Position numbers and translations under genes: made by a program. From NCBI GenBank assembly GCA_026826555.1, contig JAKSZT010054573.1:612308-676307 (forward strand): DNA of 64,000 nucleotides, given 5' to 3'. Positions 45,926-55,860 of this stretch are shown here, in pieces. Each line of letters starts with the position of its first letter. The first letter of the stretch is position 1. The notes under the pieces are model-generated. The model was not told the origin of the DNA, did not search any database, and saw only the letters and a program-made list of their open reading frames with translations. The stretch comes from Tolypeutes matacus. Lineage: Eukaryota > Chordata > Mammalia > Cingulata > Chlamyphoridae.

Positions 45926-46520
45926 TATAGCAGTTTGGCAGTTTGATGTAATTATAAATTCCAAAAATAGATATTGGATAATGCTTGTAAACTGGTCTGC
46001 TAATCTGGGCATGATTAGCTTATGATTAGGGCGTTAACTGGGCCACGTGAGGAGGGCGTTGAGCCCCATGCCTTGGTGGGCGGGGAATAAAATATAAAAG
46101 GCAAGGCAAAGAACAGTGTTGGAGCAGTTTTGAGTTGCAGTTTTTGATGGTGGAGTTCTGGTGAGGAAGGAGAGAAGGCCCCAGGATAGAGACAAGCCAG
46201 CTTGAGAGTCTACAGCTGGCCTTGTGGAGAGAGGCAAAGCCTAGAGAGCCTCATAGTCTACAGCTGACCTTGTGGAGGAACCAGAGGAGCTGAGCCTGGA
46301 GAGAAACACAGCCCCGGGAAGAGAGGAACCCAAGAAGCCTGAACCCTGGCAAACGTCGGCAGCTGTCACACTCCAACATGTGGCAATGGACTTTGGTGAG
46401 AGAAGAAAGTTACGCTTTCTGGCCTGGTAACTGTGGACTTCTACCCCAAATAAATGCCCTTTATAAAGACCAGCCTCCTTCTGGTATTTCACATTAGCAC
46501 CCCTTTGGCTGACTAACACA
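45926..46520 (+). mobile_element. Solo LTR, ERVL/MaLR-type, same family as 34173-34739
   Basis: A perfect 5-bp duplication GTGGG lies at 45921-45925 and 46521-46525. The end is CTAACACA, and 'CCCAAATAAATGCCCTTTATAAAG' (polyadenylation signal) is near 46445. It shares 'CAACATGTGGCA' and 'GACTTTGGTGAGAG' with the other copy. A 48-bp internal duplication ('AGTCTACAGCTG' at 46207 and 46255) is present. It inserted directly at the 3' target duplication of the composite element, so it is younger than it. Confidence 0.9.
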
Positions 46521-46659
46521 GTGGGCATAAGCCATTGATTACCCCCCACAACCAGCCGGGCCTGAGAAACACACTGTAATGAAACACGTTCAGATTTCTG
46601 CAATGAAACCTATGTTCACATTAAGTGGGGCAAGTAAAGACCGCTAATTGTTTCTCTCA

Positions 46660-47165
46660 TTTTTGTTTTACATTTTTGCCACCATATAAGTTTTGGCACC
46701 CAATTTAAGAACAGACTTTTCAGAATTGCTATTTGTATGTAAGGACTGTGGACCTGGATAGCAAATACCTCTATACCCAGCTGACAGAATTAACAAATGT
46801 CACCATTTCAGCATAATTACAGAAGCCTAACCAATCCTGGTTCATTTCCCCATCCTGCTTCTCCCGACGTAAGCATTACCCTGGAGACTGGGGGAATTAC
46901 CGTTGGCATTGTGTACACAGGTGTGTGCCTCCAGACAGCCTCTATTTACAGAAATGCTCATGTATGCTTTTGCTCTTTACTTATGTTCACCCTGAATACA
47001 GTATTGTTGCCCAGGTGGATACGTGTCATTTTAATCTATCTATTTTAAATGTCATGTAGTAGCCTATCATGCAAACATTCCAAAGTTTCATTTACCCATT
47101 TGTCAAGCACTGTGGATGTTGATATTTTCCCCGAGTTATGCTAGCCATCTGGCTTGCCACTTCTT
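46660..47165 (-). mobile_element. Old L1M fragment, antisense
   Basis: Reads 'AATTAACAAATGTCACCATTTC' near 46788 and continues to 'TTTACCCATTTGTCAAGC' near 47091, the reverse complement of old L1M 3' sequence. It stops abruptly near 47165, and the L1 resumes near 47645. Confidence 0.6.
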
Positions 47166-47640
47166 CAGGCCTGCTAACAGAAGACGTGAGACCCCTGGTC
47201 AGAGACGAGGAATTGAGTACTCATGGCTGCACGCGCAGCGCGGGCTTTATGTTTGCACCCGCTCTCCTTGCCCGTCAAGTGCTGTGGGTGTGACAGAGGT
47301 TCGGATGTATGCTGCACAGAGTGGGTCCGCATCGCAGCTGAGGAACCCTGAACTCAGGAAGCCCAAATCTTCTGTAATGGGCAGTAAGCAAACCTGCCTG
47401 AACTTTGCTCCAGGGGAGGCAGTCTGTCTTTCAAGGCTGTTCATTCCACAAACACCCTTGAAAATACGAGAAAAAACCGAGTGCTTCTGCTGGCAAGACG
47501 TGCACGCAGGTAAACAGACCCGTGCAGAGCTGTCTCCCATCCCAGTGCTGTTATTGGCAGACTTTGAGTTTGCTTACAGTTCCCCCATTTCAGAGAGTGC
47601 TTTCTTTGCCAAAGTTTCTCTGTGATATATCCCCAGGAAT
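47166..47640. other. Unidentified GC-rich insertion inside antisense L1
   Basis: About 475 bp separates two L1M blocks that are normally only some 150 bp apart. It holds several CpGs ('CACGCGCAGCGCGGGC' near 47230) and a plus-strand frame (47116-47625, 169 codons) that begins in L1 sequence, so it is not a gene model. I see no known repeat and no clear duplication. An unrecognised LTR fragment is possible. Confidence 0.4.
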
Positions 47641-48004
47641 GGAGGTTCTGAGCCCTACTACACTTGTCCAACTTCGTTTGATGTTGCCAGCTTGTTTGCC
47701 AGTATTTGTCTGCCAGACTTTAAAGTTTGTGCCTATTTGGTGGCTGTGAAAAAGAATTTCATTGCTTTAATTTTCATTCTCTGCTGTTTGGGGTATACCT
47801 TTTCATATCCCTTTGTTTCTGTTATATTTTTTTTCCTATGATGACTTATAGTAGTTCTTTATATACTTTTTTTCAGTTTTACTTTTCACATTTAGGATTT
47901 TAACCTTGTCAAACTCTCTTTAATGCAGTTGGAATTTATTTTTGTGCCTGGGATAAAGTAGGGACCTAATTTTATCTTTTCTTGTTTTTCCCACATAAAC
48001 TGCG

Positions 48005-48091
48005 TTTTTTAAAAGCAGGTACCAGGGATTGAACCCAGGATGTCATACATGGGAAGCAGGTGCTCAACCACTTGAGCTACATCCACTCTCC
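48005..48091 (-). mobile_element. DAS-I-type SINE monomer, antisense
   Basis: The reverse complement of a single monomer: 'GCAGGTACCAGGGATTGAACC' (reversed box B region) to 'GAGCTACATCCACTC' (reversed box A region), with a short T tract at the left as tail. Inserted in L1M. Confidence 0.9.
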
Positions 48092-48535
48092 AACACTCCT
48101 TTTGATAAAGCTCTTGGTATAACTGAGTCCCTCCTTTACAGCTGTTTATCTAGCCCTACAGCACTTCTTCACTGTTCTAACGACTAGAGTTTTATAATAA
48201 GCCTTGGTATGTGCTGGGCATGTCCACTTCCTTCTTCTCAAATTGCTTCCAAAAGGGTATACCTAGCTCTTCATTATTCCTTAGAATTTTAGTATCAGTT
48301 TGTCAGTTTTCAGTAAAACTCGGCTGCGGTTTTGTGAAATTGAATTTAGAAATTAATTTGGGAGAATGACAGCTTTACAATATTGAATTATCTTACTATC
48401 ACAGCATATACAGTTTTTTCATCCTTTTAAAAATGTTATTACACTTCTAAATTTTATTTTCTCCATTAACACATAGCAAAATTGACTTTTAATGTGTATA
48501 GTTCCCTTAATTGTTAACACATGTATCAGCTCATA

Positions 48536-48555
48536 ACCACCACCACCACCACCAC
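48536..48555. repeat. (CCA)n microsatellite
   Basis: Short trinucleotide repeat inside the L1 3' region. Confidence 0.85.
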
Positions 48556-48949
48556 ATCAGGATTCAGAGCAGTTCCAGCATCCCCCAGACTCCCTGATGT
48601 TGTCCCTTTGCAGTCTCATCCTTCCCCCACTCCTGACTCCTGCAACCATGAGCTGTTTTCCATCACTATAGTTGTGCTTTGGAGAATGTCAGGTAAATGG
48701 AATCATACAGTACGTAACTATTTGAGACTGATTTTTCACTCCGCATTATGCCTTTGAGAGTTATCTAAGTTGTGTTTATCAAGAGTTTATTCCTTTATAT
48801 TGCTGAGTAATATTACATGATATGGATGTGTGACATTTTGTTGGTCCATTCACCAGTTGAAGGACATTGTGTTGTTACCATAGAGCCACTATATACATGC
48901 ATATATGTAAGCTTCATTTCTCAGGGGTAAATACTTGAGAATGGCATTG

Positions 48950-49163
48950 TGGGGAGTAGATGTAGCACAAGCGGTTGAGTGCCTGCTTCCCATGTATGAA
49001 GTCCCAGGTTCATTCCCCGGTACTTCCTAAAAACAAAACAAACAAGCAAATGAAAAAACCAGCTCTCATTGGGGAGTGGATGTAGCTCAGTGGTTGAGCA
49101 CTTGCTTCCCATTTGTATGAGGTCCTGGGCTCGATCCCCAGTTCCTCCTTAAAAATAAAAAAA
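48950..49163 (+). mobile_element. DAS-I-type dimeric SINE
   Basis: Two monomers (about 48952-49030 and 49072-49150) joined by a linker with 'AAAACAAACAAGC..AAAAAACCAGCTCTCATT', nearly the linker of the dimer at 30891. The flanking repeat GAATGGCATTG/GAATGACATTG (48939-48949, 49164-49174) has one mismatch. Confidence 0.9.
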
Positions 49164-49174
49164 GAATGACATTG

Positions 49175-49600
49175 CTTGATTGACTTTTATGTCCATATAT
49201 TTTTCATCGTATGGATCTTTTTCCTCCTTTATTAGATTTAGTATTGGGTAACTTTCTGTTTCTATTGTGAATGGATTGTTAGAAGTTTCTTCTACTGGAT
49301 TATTGTGTATATGGGAACTCTGTTGAAGTTTTTCTATTGACCTTGTATCCAAAAATCTTGCCAAATCTTTTATTAGTTCCAAGAGTTTGTTTGTAGATTC
49401 AGTGAGAATTTTTATGAGTTGTCATTCATATGGTGTACAAATTATGAAAATGTTTTGTCTTCCATTAATATACGTGTGTGTGTATGCACATGCACTTTTT
49501 AAAAAAACATCTTAGTTCAGTTTTGTAAGATTTTCAGAAAAGCCTTGGATAGAAGAGGTGAGAGCAGATATCCCTATTTTATCTCTTGAGTCAGGCAGGT
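49175..49600 (-). mobile_element. Old L1M fragment, antisense
   Basis: 'AAAATCTTGCCAAATCTTTT' near 49351, 'GAGTTGTCATTCATATGGTG' near 49415 and 'GTAAGATTTTCAGAAAAGCC' near 49526 fit antisense L1. A (TG)n-like stretch lies near 49475. The edge to the right is unclear. Confidence 0.65.
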
Positions 49601-50793
49601 CTGTCGGAGTCACGCTTCTGGACGCGTGCTTTTCCCTCAGCTCTCCTTCCCTTCCTTCCTGCTCTGACTGAAGTCCCCTCTGTTGAGAGGGGAGGTAGTG
49701 CCTCTGCTCTGCTCGCTGCTCTTGCTGCTCTTGGCTTAAAGTGTAGGCCAAGTCTCCCATCTGCCCTCCCGGCCTGGGCCGGCACTGGCTCCCGCTTTCT
49801 GTCACGGTGGGCTGCTCCCATGGCCTGGGCACGGAAGGCCAGGTGGGAGCTACTGCTCTCCCGCTGATCTGAGGGTGCCAGTGGCTCTGGGGTGTGATAT
49901 TCTGTCTCCTCTCTGGTTACAGGGGTTCATCTGAAAAACGAGTGTGGGAGCCTCTCGCTGCCTTCTAAGCCCTTCAGTGTTTTCGATGCCTTTGATGCTA
50001 TAAGCCATCTGGTTGATCAGTTGTTTTCAGTGGGAGGGTTGAACCTAACCTCTGTGACCAGAAAGCAGCGCCCTGCCACTCGTTAGTCGAGTTTTTCATT
50101 CAAAGGAGTGCATGTATGTCTATGTGTATGTGTATGCATTTCTAAAATTCTGTACAGTTTTCCCTGAATATATCTTTTTTAAAAAGTATCCTGTTATTGC
50201 ATTGTACTTTCTATTCTTCCTCTTTTTTCTTTAATCCTTTTAATAAGCTTATTTTGTTGTCTTTTGTAGATAGCATGATTATTTTCAGCCTTTGGGCTGC
50301 CAATTCTCTTGCCTGTAGCATTTTTCTCCTCTCTTTTATTTCCTTTTGTGCTGTGCTCTCTTTTATTTTAGCTCATCTTCAAAAGGTTTTAAAAAATGCT
50401 TCTAATGGTTGTCCTGTGTGCCCTTTCTGGACTGCAAAAGTGTCCTTCGGAAATATATTTGTTTCTGCTGGGCCCTCTTGGATTTTATGTTAATTTCTTG
50501 GTTTGGGATTCCAAACCAAGAAATGAATAATTATGGACCCCCACACTCTCACATAGTACAAGCCCTGGTGTTCTGTATCTTGCAATGACTCTTTTTCACC
50601 TGTGTGGCCCCCGGCCCTGGGGAGATGGCAAACCTCCTGGCACTCTCCCAGGCTGGTGGGCAGGTTTCTTCCCATCTGTTCCCACCTAGGCTGTGGTTTC
50701 GCCTACACAGATAGTTCCAGCTTTGACACACTGTTGGACCTCAAGGCCGTGTCTCCTGTCTTCTTATGAGCATTAAAATAAAACCACAGTCCA
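49601..50793. other. GC-rich block, then possible old L1; no gene
   Basis: 49601-49870 is GC-rich with frames of 93-106 codons on both strands and no recognised domain. From about 49880 to 50180 there are hints of antisense L1 ('GATCAGTTGTTTTCAGTGGG' near 50016). 50200-50793 is T-rich and then unassigned. Confidence 0.4.
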
Positions 50794-50896
50794 GGGGGAC
50801 GGATGTGGCTCAAATGGTTGGGCATCCGTCTCCCATATGGAGGGACCTGGGTTTGATCCCTGGGATCTCCCGGTAAAAATAAATAAATAAAAAAGC
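50794..50896 (+). mobile_element. DAS-type SINE monomer of the composite-donor subfamily
   Basis: 'GGGGGACGGATGTGGCTCAA' and 'GGGTTTGATCCCTGGGATC' with an AAATAAATAAAT tail. A perfect 11-bp duplication ACCACAGTCCA is at 50783-50793 and 50897-50907. Its diagnostic variants match the first monomer of both composite elements. Confidence 0.95.
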
Positions 50897-51250
50897 ACCA
50901 CAGTCCACAGAACCTATAATACAACTCAGAGTCCACATGTGTCTCCTCAAGACTCCAGCTTTGATAACTTCTTCATGCCTGGCACCTGGGGATACTCCCC
51001 CACTCCGTTGGTACCCCCTACTAATCTGGGGGTGGGGAGAGGGAATCTATAGCTATATCTGGATTGTCTCTGTGTCTCTCAGTGTATCTCTCTATCATCT
51101 TTTTCTCTGTCTTTATCTCTATTTCTCGTCACTCCTCTCAATCTCCAACACTGCAATGCCTTTGCAGAAAGAGCTCTGAGTCAGCTCGCTGTACTGTGTA
51201 CTTAAAGTTCCTCTTGCTTTGCCAGATGGCTCGATGGCTGTTTCAGTGAC

Positions 51251-51615
51251 TGCATTAGCTTCCCAGGGCTGCCATAGCAAAGTGCCCCTAACAACAGACA
51301 TGTGCTGTCTCACTGTTCTGGAGGCCAGCAGTCTGAGATCAAGGTGAAGGCCGAGCCCTGTTTCCTCCGAAGCCTTGCCTCTTCCAGCGTCTCCCGGCGA
51401 CCCCTGGCATGGCTTGGCTTGTAGCTACAGGGCTGCAGTCTCTGCCTCGGCCATTGCGTGGACCTCGACCCTGTCCACCCTCCTCTGTTGTGGCTTTCTT
51501 AATTTAATCTCTCTCTGCTGACCCTATTTCTAAGTGAGGTCACATCCTGAGGTACTGAGGATTAAGACTTCAACACACCTTTTGGGGGGGGGGGGACACG
51601 ATTCAACTCATACCA
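51251..51615 (-). mobile_element. MLT1 solo LTR (MaLR), antisense
   Basis: On the plus strand it starts 'TGCATTAGCTTCCCAGGGC' and ends 'CAACTCATACCA', with a perfect 5-bp duplication GTGAC at 51246-51250 and 51616-51620. Inside, 'CTCACTGTTCTGGAGGCC' and 'GAGGTCACATCCTGAGGTACTG' are standard MLT1 blocks. A run of 12 G (51584-51595) replaces the usual shorter G run. MaLR elements are non-coding relatives of ERVL. Confidence 0.92.
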
Positions 51616-51620
51616 GTGAC

Positions 51621-53574
51621 CCTGGCTGTATCATAGATGAGGATATCGGTGGAAGGATGGCTTTCCACTCTTTCTTCCAAATCCTTAGGGAAGAGAGATG
51701 GGAAGTGAATAAACAGCAAGGTTTCCTCTCAGTGGTTGCTTAGGCAACGTGGACAGTTACTGCCAATTTGGTGCCAAATAGACTTTTTGGCTAAGGAAAA
51801 TAAATTTCTTACTGAACTTTAGAAGCCTCGGGAAGCTTGCTCTCTGGGCTTCCTGTGCAAGAGAAAGCCGGGCTACTTTGATTCTTAACCAGTGTCTTTG
51901 TTGGCAGATGCTGTCGTTGCCGCAGCTTAGGCCTCTTTTGGATAATGGGCCCCACATGCGGCTTTGGTCTCTAAGCCCTGCTGTGGGTTTACTTCTTACC
52001 ATGTTTGAAATGAGTTAAAGTTTTGGAACTGGAAGCACAACCTTTTCAATTATTTTTGAAATACATTTTTTGGATTTCTTTCTCTTTTCCTATGAAATGA
52101 CATCTTTGTCTTCAGAACCATTTGGTTTTGGATATCCTCTTGATCTCACTGGGTTCTGGGCTAGCACTTCCTTTAAAAGAATGAGTCATCAGGTCTCCAT
52201 CATAGAGCCATTGGCAAGATTGTAATAGACATCTCTCCCAATTATAGAGATTTACCTAGTAATGTAACAGACGAGCATTTATAGACCATCATTAGAAGAG
52301 AATAGACTTTACACAAGCTACTTTCTTTATGGATTCAATGCTTTGACTCTCTGACATCTCTATCTATATATTGGTGTTCAGACTCACCTTTGCAATTATA
52401 TTTATACTTCTCTTTACATACCTCCTTATACAGACTGCTCTGTAAGTGCAGACAATGTTTCTACACCTTGATCTGTGCTGCAACCAAATGATTTCTATTA
52501 GAGGGTGTTCTTGGTAATCCTAGGATTAAGGTGGGGAATCTGCTTACCCCACCCTCCTTTTGTAAAATAATTCCATTGATGGACCCATCTGCCCGCTCAC
52601 CACGTTGGTCTCCAACCCTATATCAAGGAGGACTCCGAGTGTTCAGCAAGACCCTCGGCCCTTTGCCTGGTGCATATCTGGGCTTCAGAATTACCAGCCA
52701 TTGTTATTTTATTATTATCGTTCATCTCCCCCTCTTTCGCTTCCTCCCCCCACCCTGCATCTTCCTTCTCCAGAGTTCTGTTTTAACACTGAATCCTAGT
52801 ACAGTGCCTGACACAAAATAGGAATGAATGAATGAGTGAATAAAGACTCTGAAATATGTCCCTTCTCTTTTAAAGGAGCAAGGAGAGGATGAAAGTTTCT
52901 CAATAAGTCTTTCTTCTGTCACTTGATTTACATCCAGTTCCTTTTCATAATACCTGCGTTGGTGGTAGCCAGTGGCACATCCCGTGAGGCTAACAATAAG
53001 AGGTGTAATAGAGTTATGGTAGCAACAAGAGGAATTCACTTGAGCTTTCTTAGCCCTAGAGTGGGAGGGAGCTAGTAAAGGAGGCACAGAGAAGCAGTGT
53101 CTCCTGGGTGGTCATGTGCAGACTAATGAAGGGTGGGCAGGAACCTCTGCTTTTCCTGTCAGGAGCTCCATAGTACATCCATGCTCCTAAACTCTCTGCA
53201 GTGAAGGTGCAGACCTTAGTGGCTGTTGCTGTTGTCGTTTTTCTTTTTGTTTTGTGTTTTACTCCCCAAACCAAGCCATGACTTTCCATGCAGGAGCCAT
53301 AAAATTTGAACTGGTCTATATCCTGTTCAATGAGATGAGTCTGCATCTCATTGCATCTCATTGCCACTTGGGGGTTGTGGCAATGTCAGTTTCCCATAAT
53401 GCTTTCTAAACATTTACTTTTGCTTTCTATGTCTGCCTTATCATGGACCAGGAACGGACAGTTGGTGGACCACAGGCTTGCAAGCTAGACTTTTTGCGTA
53501 GCAGTGTAATAATCAATTAACATAATCATCAACTCAGTCCTGGCCGTGGTCTCACCTGTTTGAATACTGTGGTA
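51621..53574. other. No recognised gene; L2 tail at 52795-52845
   Basis: Only 'AGTGCCTGACACAAAATAGG' followed by 'AATGAATGAATGAGTGAATAA' at 52801-52845 is recognisable, as an L2 3' end. Frames of 96-121 codons (52531-53087) overlap on both strands and show no domain. Confidence 0.5.
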
Positions 53575-53584
53575 AATTAAAACA

Positions 53585-53755
53585 ATGATTCATTCATCTA
53601 CTCATACAATGAACATTTTACTGGCATTCATCAATATCTTAACAGTGTTCCACAAACTTGGGGTACAAGGTGAACAATTCTGACAAAATCCCTCCTCTTG
53701 TAGCCCTTCAGTGTCAACCCCTACAGGAGAGGAGTTCCAAAGGTATACAAAGGCC
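53585..53755 (+). mobile_element. L2 LINE 3' fragment (left of MLT2)
   Basis: 'AATGATTCATTCATCTACTC' followed by decayed 'GGTACAAGGTGAACAATTCTG' and 'AAATCCCTCCTCTTGTAGC' follows the L2 3' order. The MLT2 LTR is inserted right after it. Confidence 0.6.
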
Positions 53756-53763
53756 AAGGTGAG

Positions 53764-54195
53764 TGTGATGGTTAGGCTAATGTGTCAAATCAGCCAGGTA
53801 ATTGTGTCCAGGTCCAGCAAGCACTGGGCTAATTGTAATACAAGAGCCTTATGGACTTCCATCAGTGAGTTTACTGCATGGATGGCTGATTACATCTGCA
53901 TCAATCAGGGAGATTGCATCAGCAGTGGGTGACGCTTTATCCAATCAGTTGAATGCCTTAAAAGGGGCATTTCAACATTTAGAGAGAATTTCCTAGCTTG
54001 TCTTTGGACAACCAGCGTCTCTGGAAACTCATCAAAGACCTTCACTGGACTTTGATCGGAGCCCCTGGTTTGCAGCCTGCCTGCAGAACCTGGACTTGGG
54101 CATCCCCATGGTCACGTGAGAGGCTCTTATAAAATCTCATTATTGACAGACATCACCTGTCGACTCTGTTTCCCCAGAGAACCCTGATGAATACA
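53764..54195 (+). mobile_element. MLT2-like solo LTR (ERVL)
   Basis: Starts 'TGTGATGGTTAGGCTAATG', contains 'GGCTGATTACATCTGCATCA' and ends 'AGAACCCTGATGAATACA', the frame of an ERVL MLT2 LTR. The flanking pentamers GTGAG (53759-53763) and GCGAG (54196-54200) are a duplication with one C/T change. There is no internal retroviral region. Confidence 0.88.
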
Positions 54196-54214
54196 GCGAG
54201 GCTGGACAGGGTGA

Positions 54215-54850
54215 CATTCAATTCAGCAAACATTTACGGAGGGTCCACTCTGTGCTAAGCACCATGGGCTACTCCAGGCTGCTGCTGCTTCTGTGCCCTT
54301 TGTGCTCAGAGAGTTTAGCCTCTGCTGACATTAATGGAAGGAAGAGTGGGGGCAGACCCCCACTTTATTCTCACAGGGAAGGCAGAATTGGACAAGTTGT
54401 AAGTACTGAGATCCATGGGTATGTAGAAGATTGATTGCTTCCGCCAGGACCATCGAGGGCAGGCTTCATGGGATATTGAGCTTATTCTAGAGAACCACCA
54501 AGATGGTGTTCTCAGGTCAAAACGCCAGATGGAGCTGAAAGAAGGGGAGAGGAGAATCCAAATTAGAGGGAAGAATGTAAGTAAAAGCAAAGAGACGACA
54601 AGTGTGTGGTGCATTTTGGAAATGGCGGAAGTCCAGTGTGGCTAGAATTTGGGTAAATGGTAGTAGGATGTTGGGGAGTAGGATGGGCTGGTATCTTGAC
54701 TTCAGAGTTGATGGGTATTGACAAAACTTTACTGTGTTTTCTAATCCAGAATAGTCACAGATGGTTCTTGAGCAGAAAGACAAAGGCTAAAATTCCAAGG
54801 CTATCGGGTCCTCTGAGAGGATGGTGAGAGCTGGAGAGAAGGCAGGGGGC
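54215..54850 (+). mobile_element. L2 LINE 3' fragment (right of MLT2)
   Basis: 'AGCAAACATTTACGGAGGGTC' with 'GTGCTAAGCACC' near 54253 is the L2 motif 'TATTTATTGAGCACC..GTGCTAGGC'. 'CAGTGTGGCTAGAATTTGGG' near 54634 fits further L2. Diverged. Confidence 0.6.
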
Positions 54851-55689
54851 TGAAAATGGAAGGGCGATGACGAGGGTAATGGGCAGCGAGTGTGGAGACC
54901 TGGCGGGACTCTAGCAAGGAAGGAATTGAGGCTTTTCCTGTGTTTTCTAACCCGAGCAGTCAGGGAGATGGCAGTGTCTTCTCAAGAATACATCTAGAGG
55001 AACAGATGTTTAGGGAAAGGGACGTTTTAACTCGAAGTGAGCACCAGTAGGCAGTTGGGAATGGGTCAAGCTCAGATTTTAAAGAAATGTGCTGTCTCGT
55101 TCATAAGACTGTGGGGAAGAAGAAGTGTGCTGACTGGCTGGGGGCTGGGAATGTCACGGCCCAGTTCCTCACACAACAAAATTATGGGAGTTTTCGATAC
55201 CTGACCACACCCTAAGGTCCCCTTCCCAGAACAACAAGTGAGGAAGAGGTTCCTGACAGGGAAGGCTCCACGGTGGGGAGGAGGAGACCTTGAGGTGTTC
55301 AGGTGAGGCCGAGTCTGCAGGAGCGTGCCCATCTGGTGCTATCCCCTTACGCCTGCCCACACCTCTGCCAAGAGCCACCTCCTCCATCAGACTCCACAGT
55401 TACCCTTGAACCTGCCATCCCTCTCCTTCTGGGACCCTGACTGAAACCCCAGCCTGCTTGACTCCGAGTCCCTCTTGCTTCGCGTGACACCACAGTGAAA
55501 TACCTGCCTTCCAAGCTGTCAGAGGAGCAGATAGGCAAGATGGTGAGGAAGGACAGTTACAAAGACAGGAAGAGAACCAGGAGGGTGTGGTGGTGTGAAA
55601 AGATCTGCTGTGTGAGTCTGTGATTTTTTAGACTAGGTGTCTACAAATACTACGAGCAGGCCCTAACATCGCCCCGCCCAGGTCCCAGG
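54851..55689. other. No recognised gene
   Basis: Unassigned. Minus frames of 86 and 72 codons overlap (55072-55387). No repeat identified. Confidence 0.5.
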
Positions 55690-55860
55690 CACGGTGGTAT
55701 AGTAGACGGTGCACATGCTTTAGCTCCTTACTGCCCCGTGAGCTAGGGACTATCACTATGTCTGTGTAACCCAGAGGGCACTGAAGAACAGAGAGCTTAT
55801 GTAGCTTGCTCAAGGCCACACAGCTAGGAAGTGATAGTGCAGGGATTTTCATCTGCACTT
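55690..55860 (+). mobile_element. MIR SINE
   Basis: 'GGTATAGTAGACGGTGCACA' then 'GCTTGCTCAAGGCCACACAGC' near 55805 and 'GTGATAGTGCAGGGATTTTC' fit the MIR core and right half. Confidence 0.75.

Larger units (their letters stand above)
47641..48940 (-). mobile_element. Old L1M 3' region, antisense, with one SINE insert
   Basis: Typical blocks: 'GTGGCTGTGAAAAAGAATTTC' near 47742, 'GGGATAAAGTAGGGACCTAAT' near 47950, 'AGTATCAGTTTGTCAGTTTTC' near 48290, 'CAGGATTCAGAGCAGTTCCAG' near 48559, 'CACCAGTTGAAGGACATTGTG' near 48851. A reversed SINE interrupts it at 48005-48091, and a (CCA)n lies at 48536-48555. Confidence 0.8.

Noticed and set aside
47116..47625. A 169-codon plus-strand open frame
   Set aside because: It begins inside antisense L1 sequence and runs into an unidentified block, so it is not a single gene.
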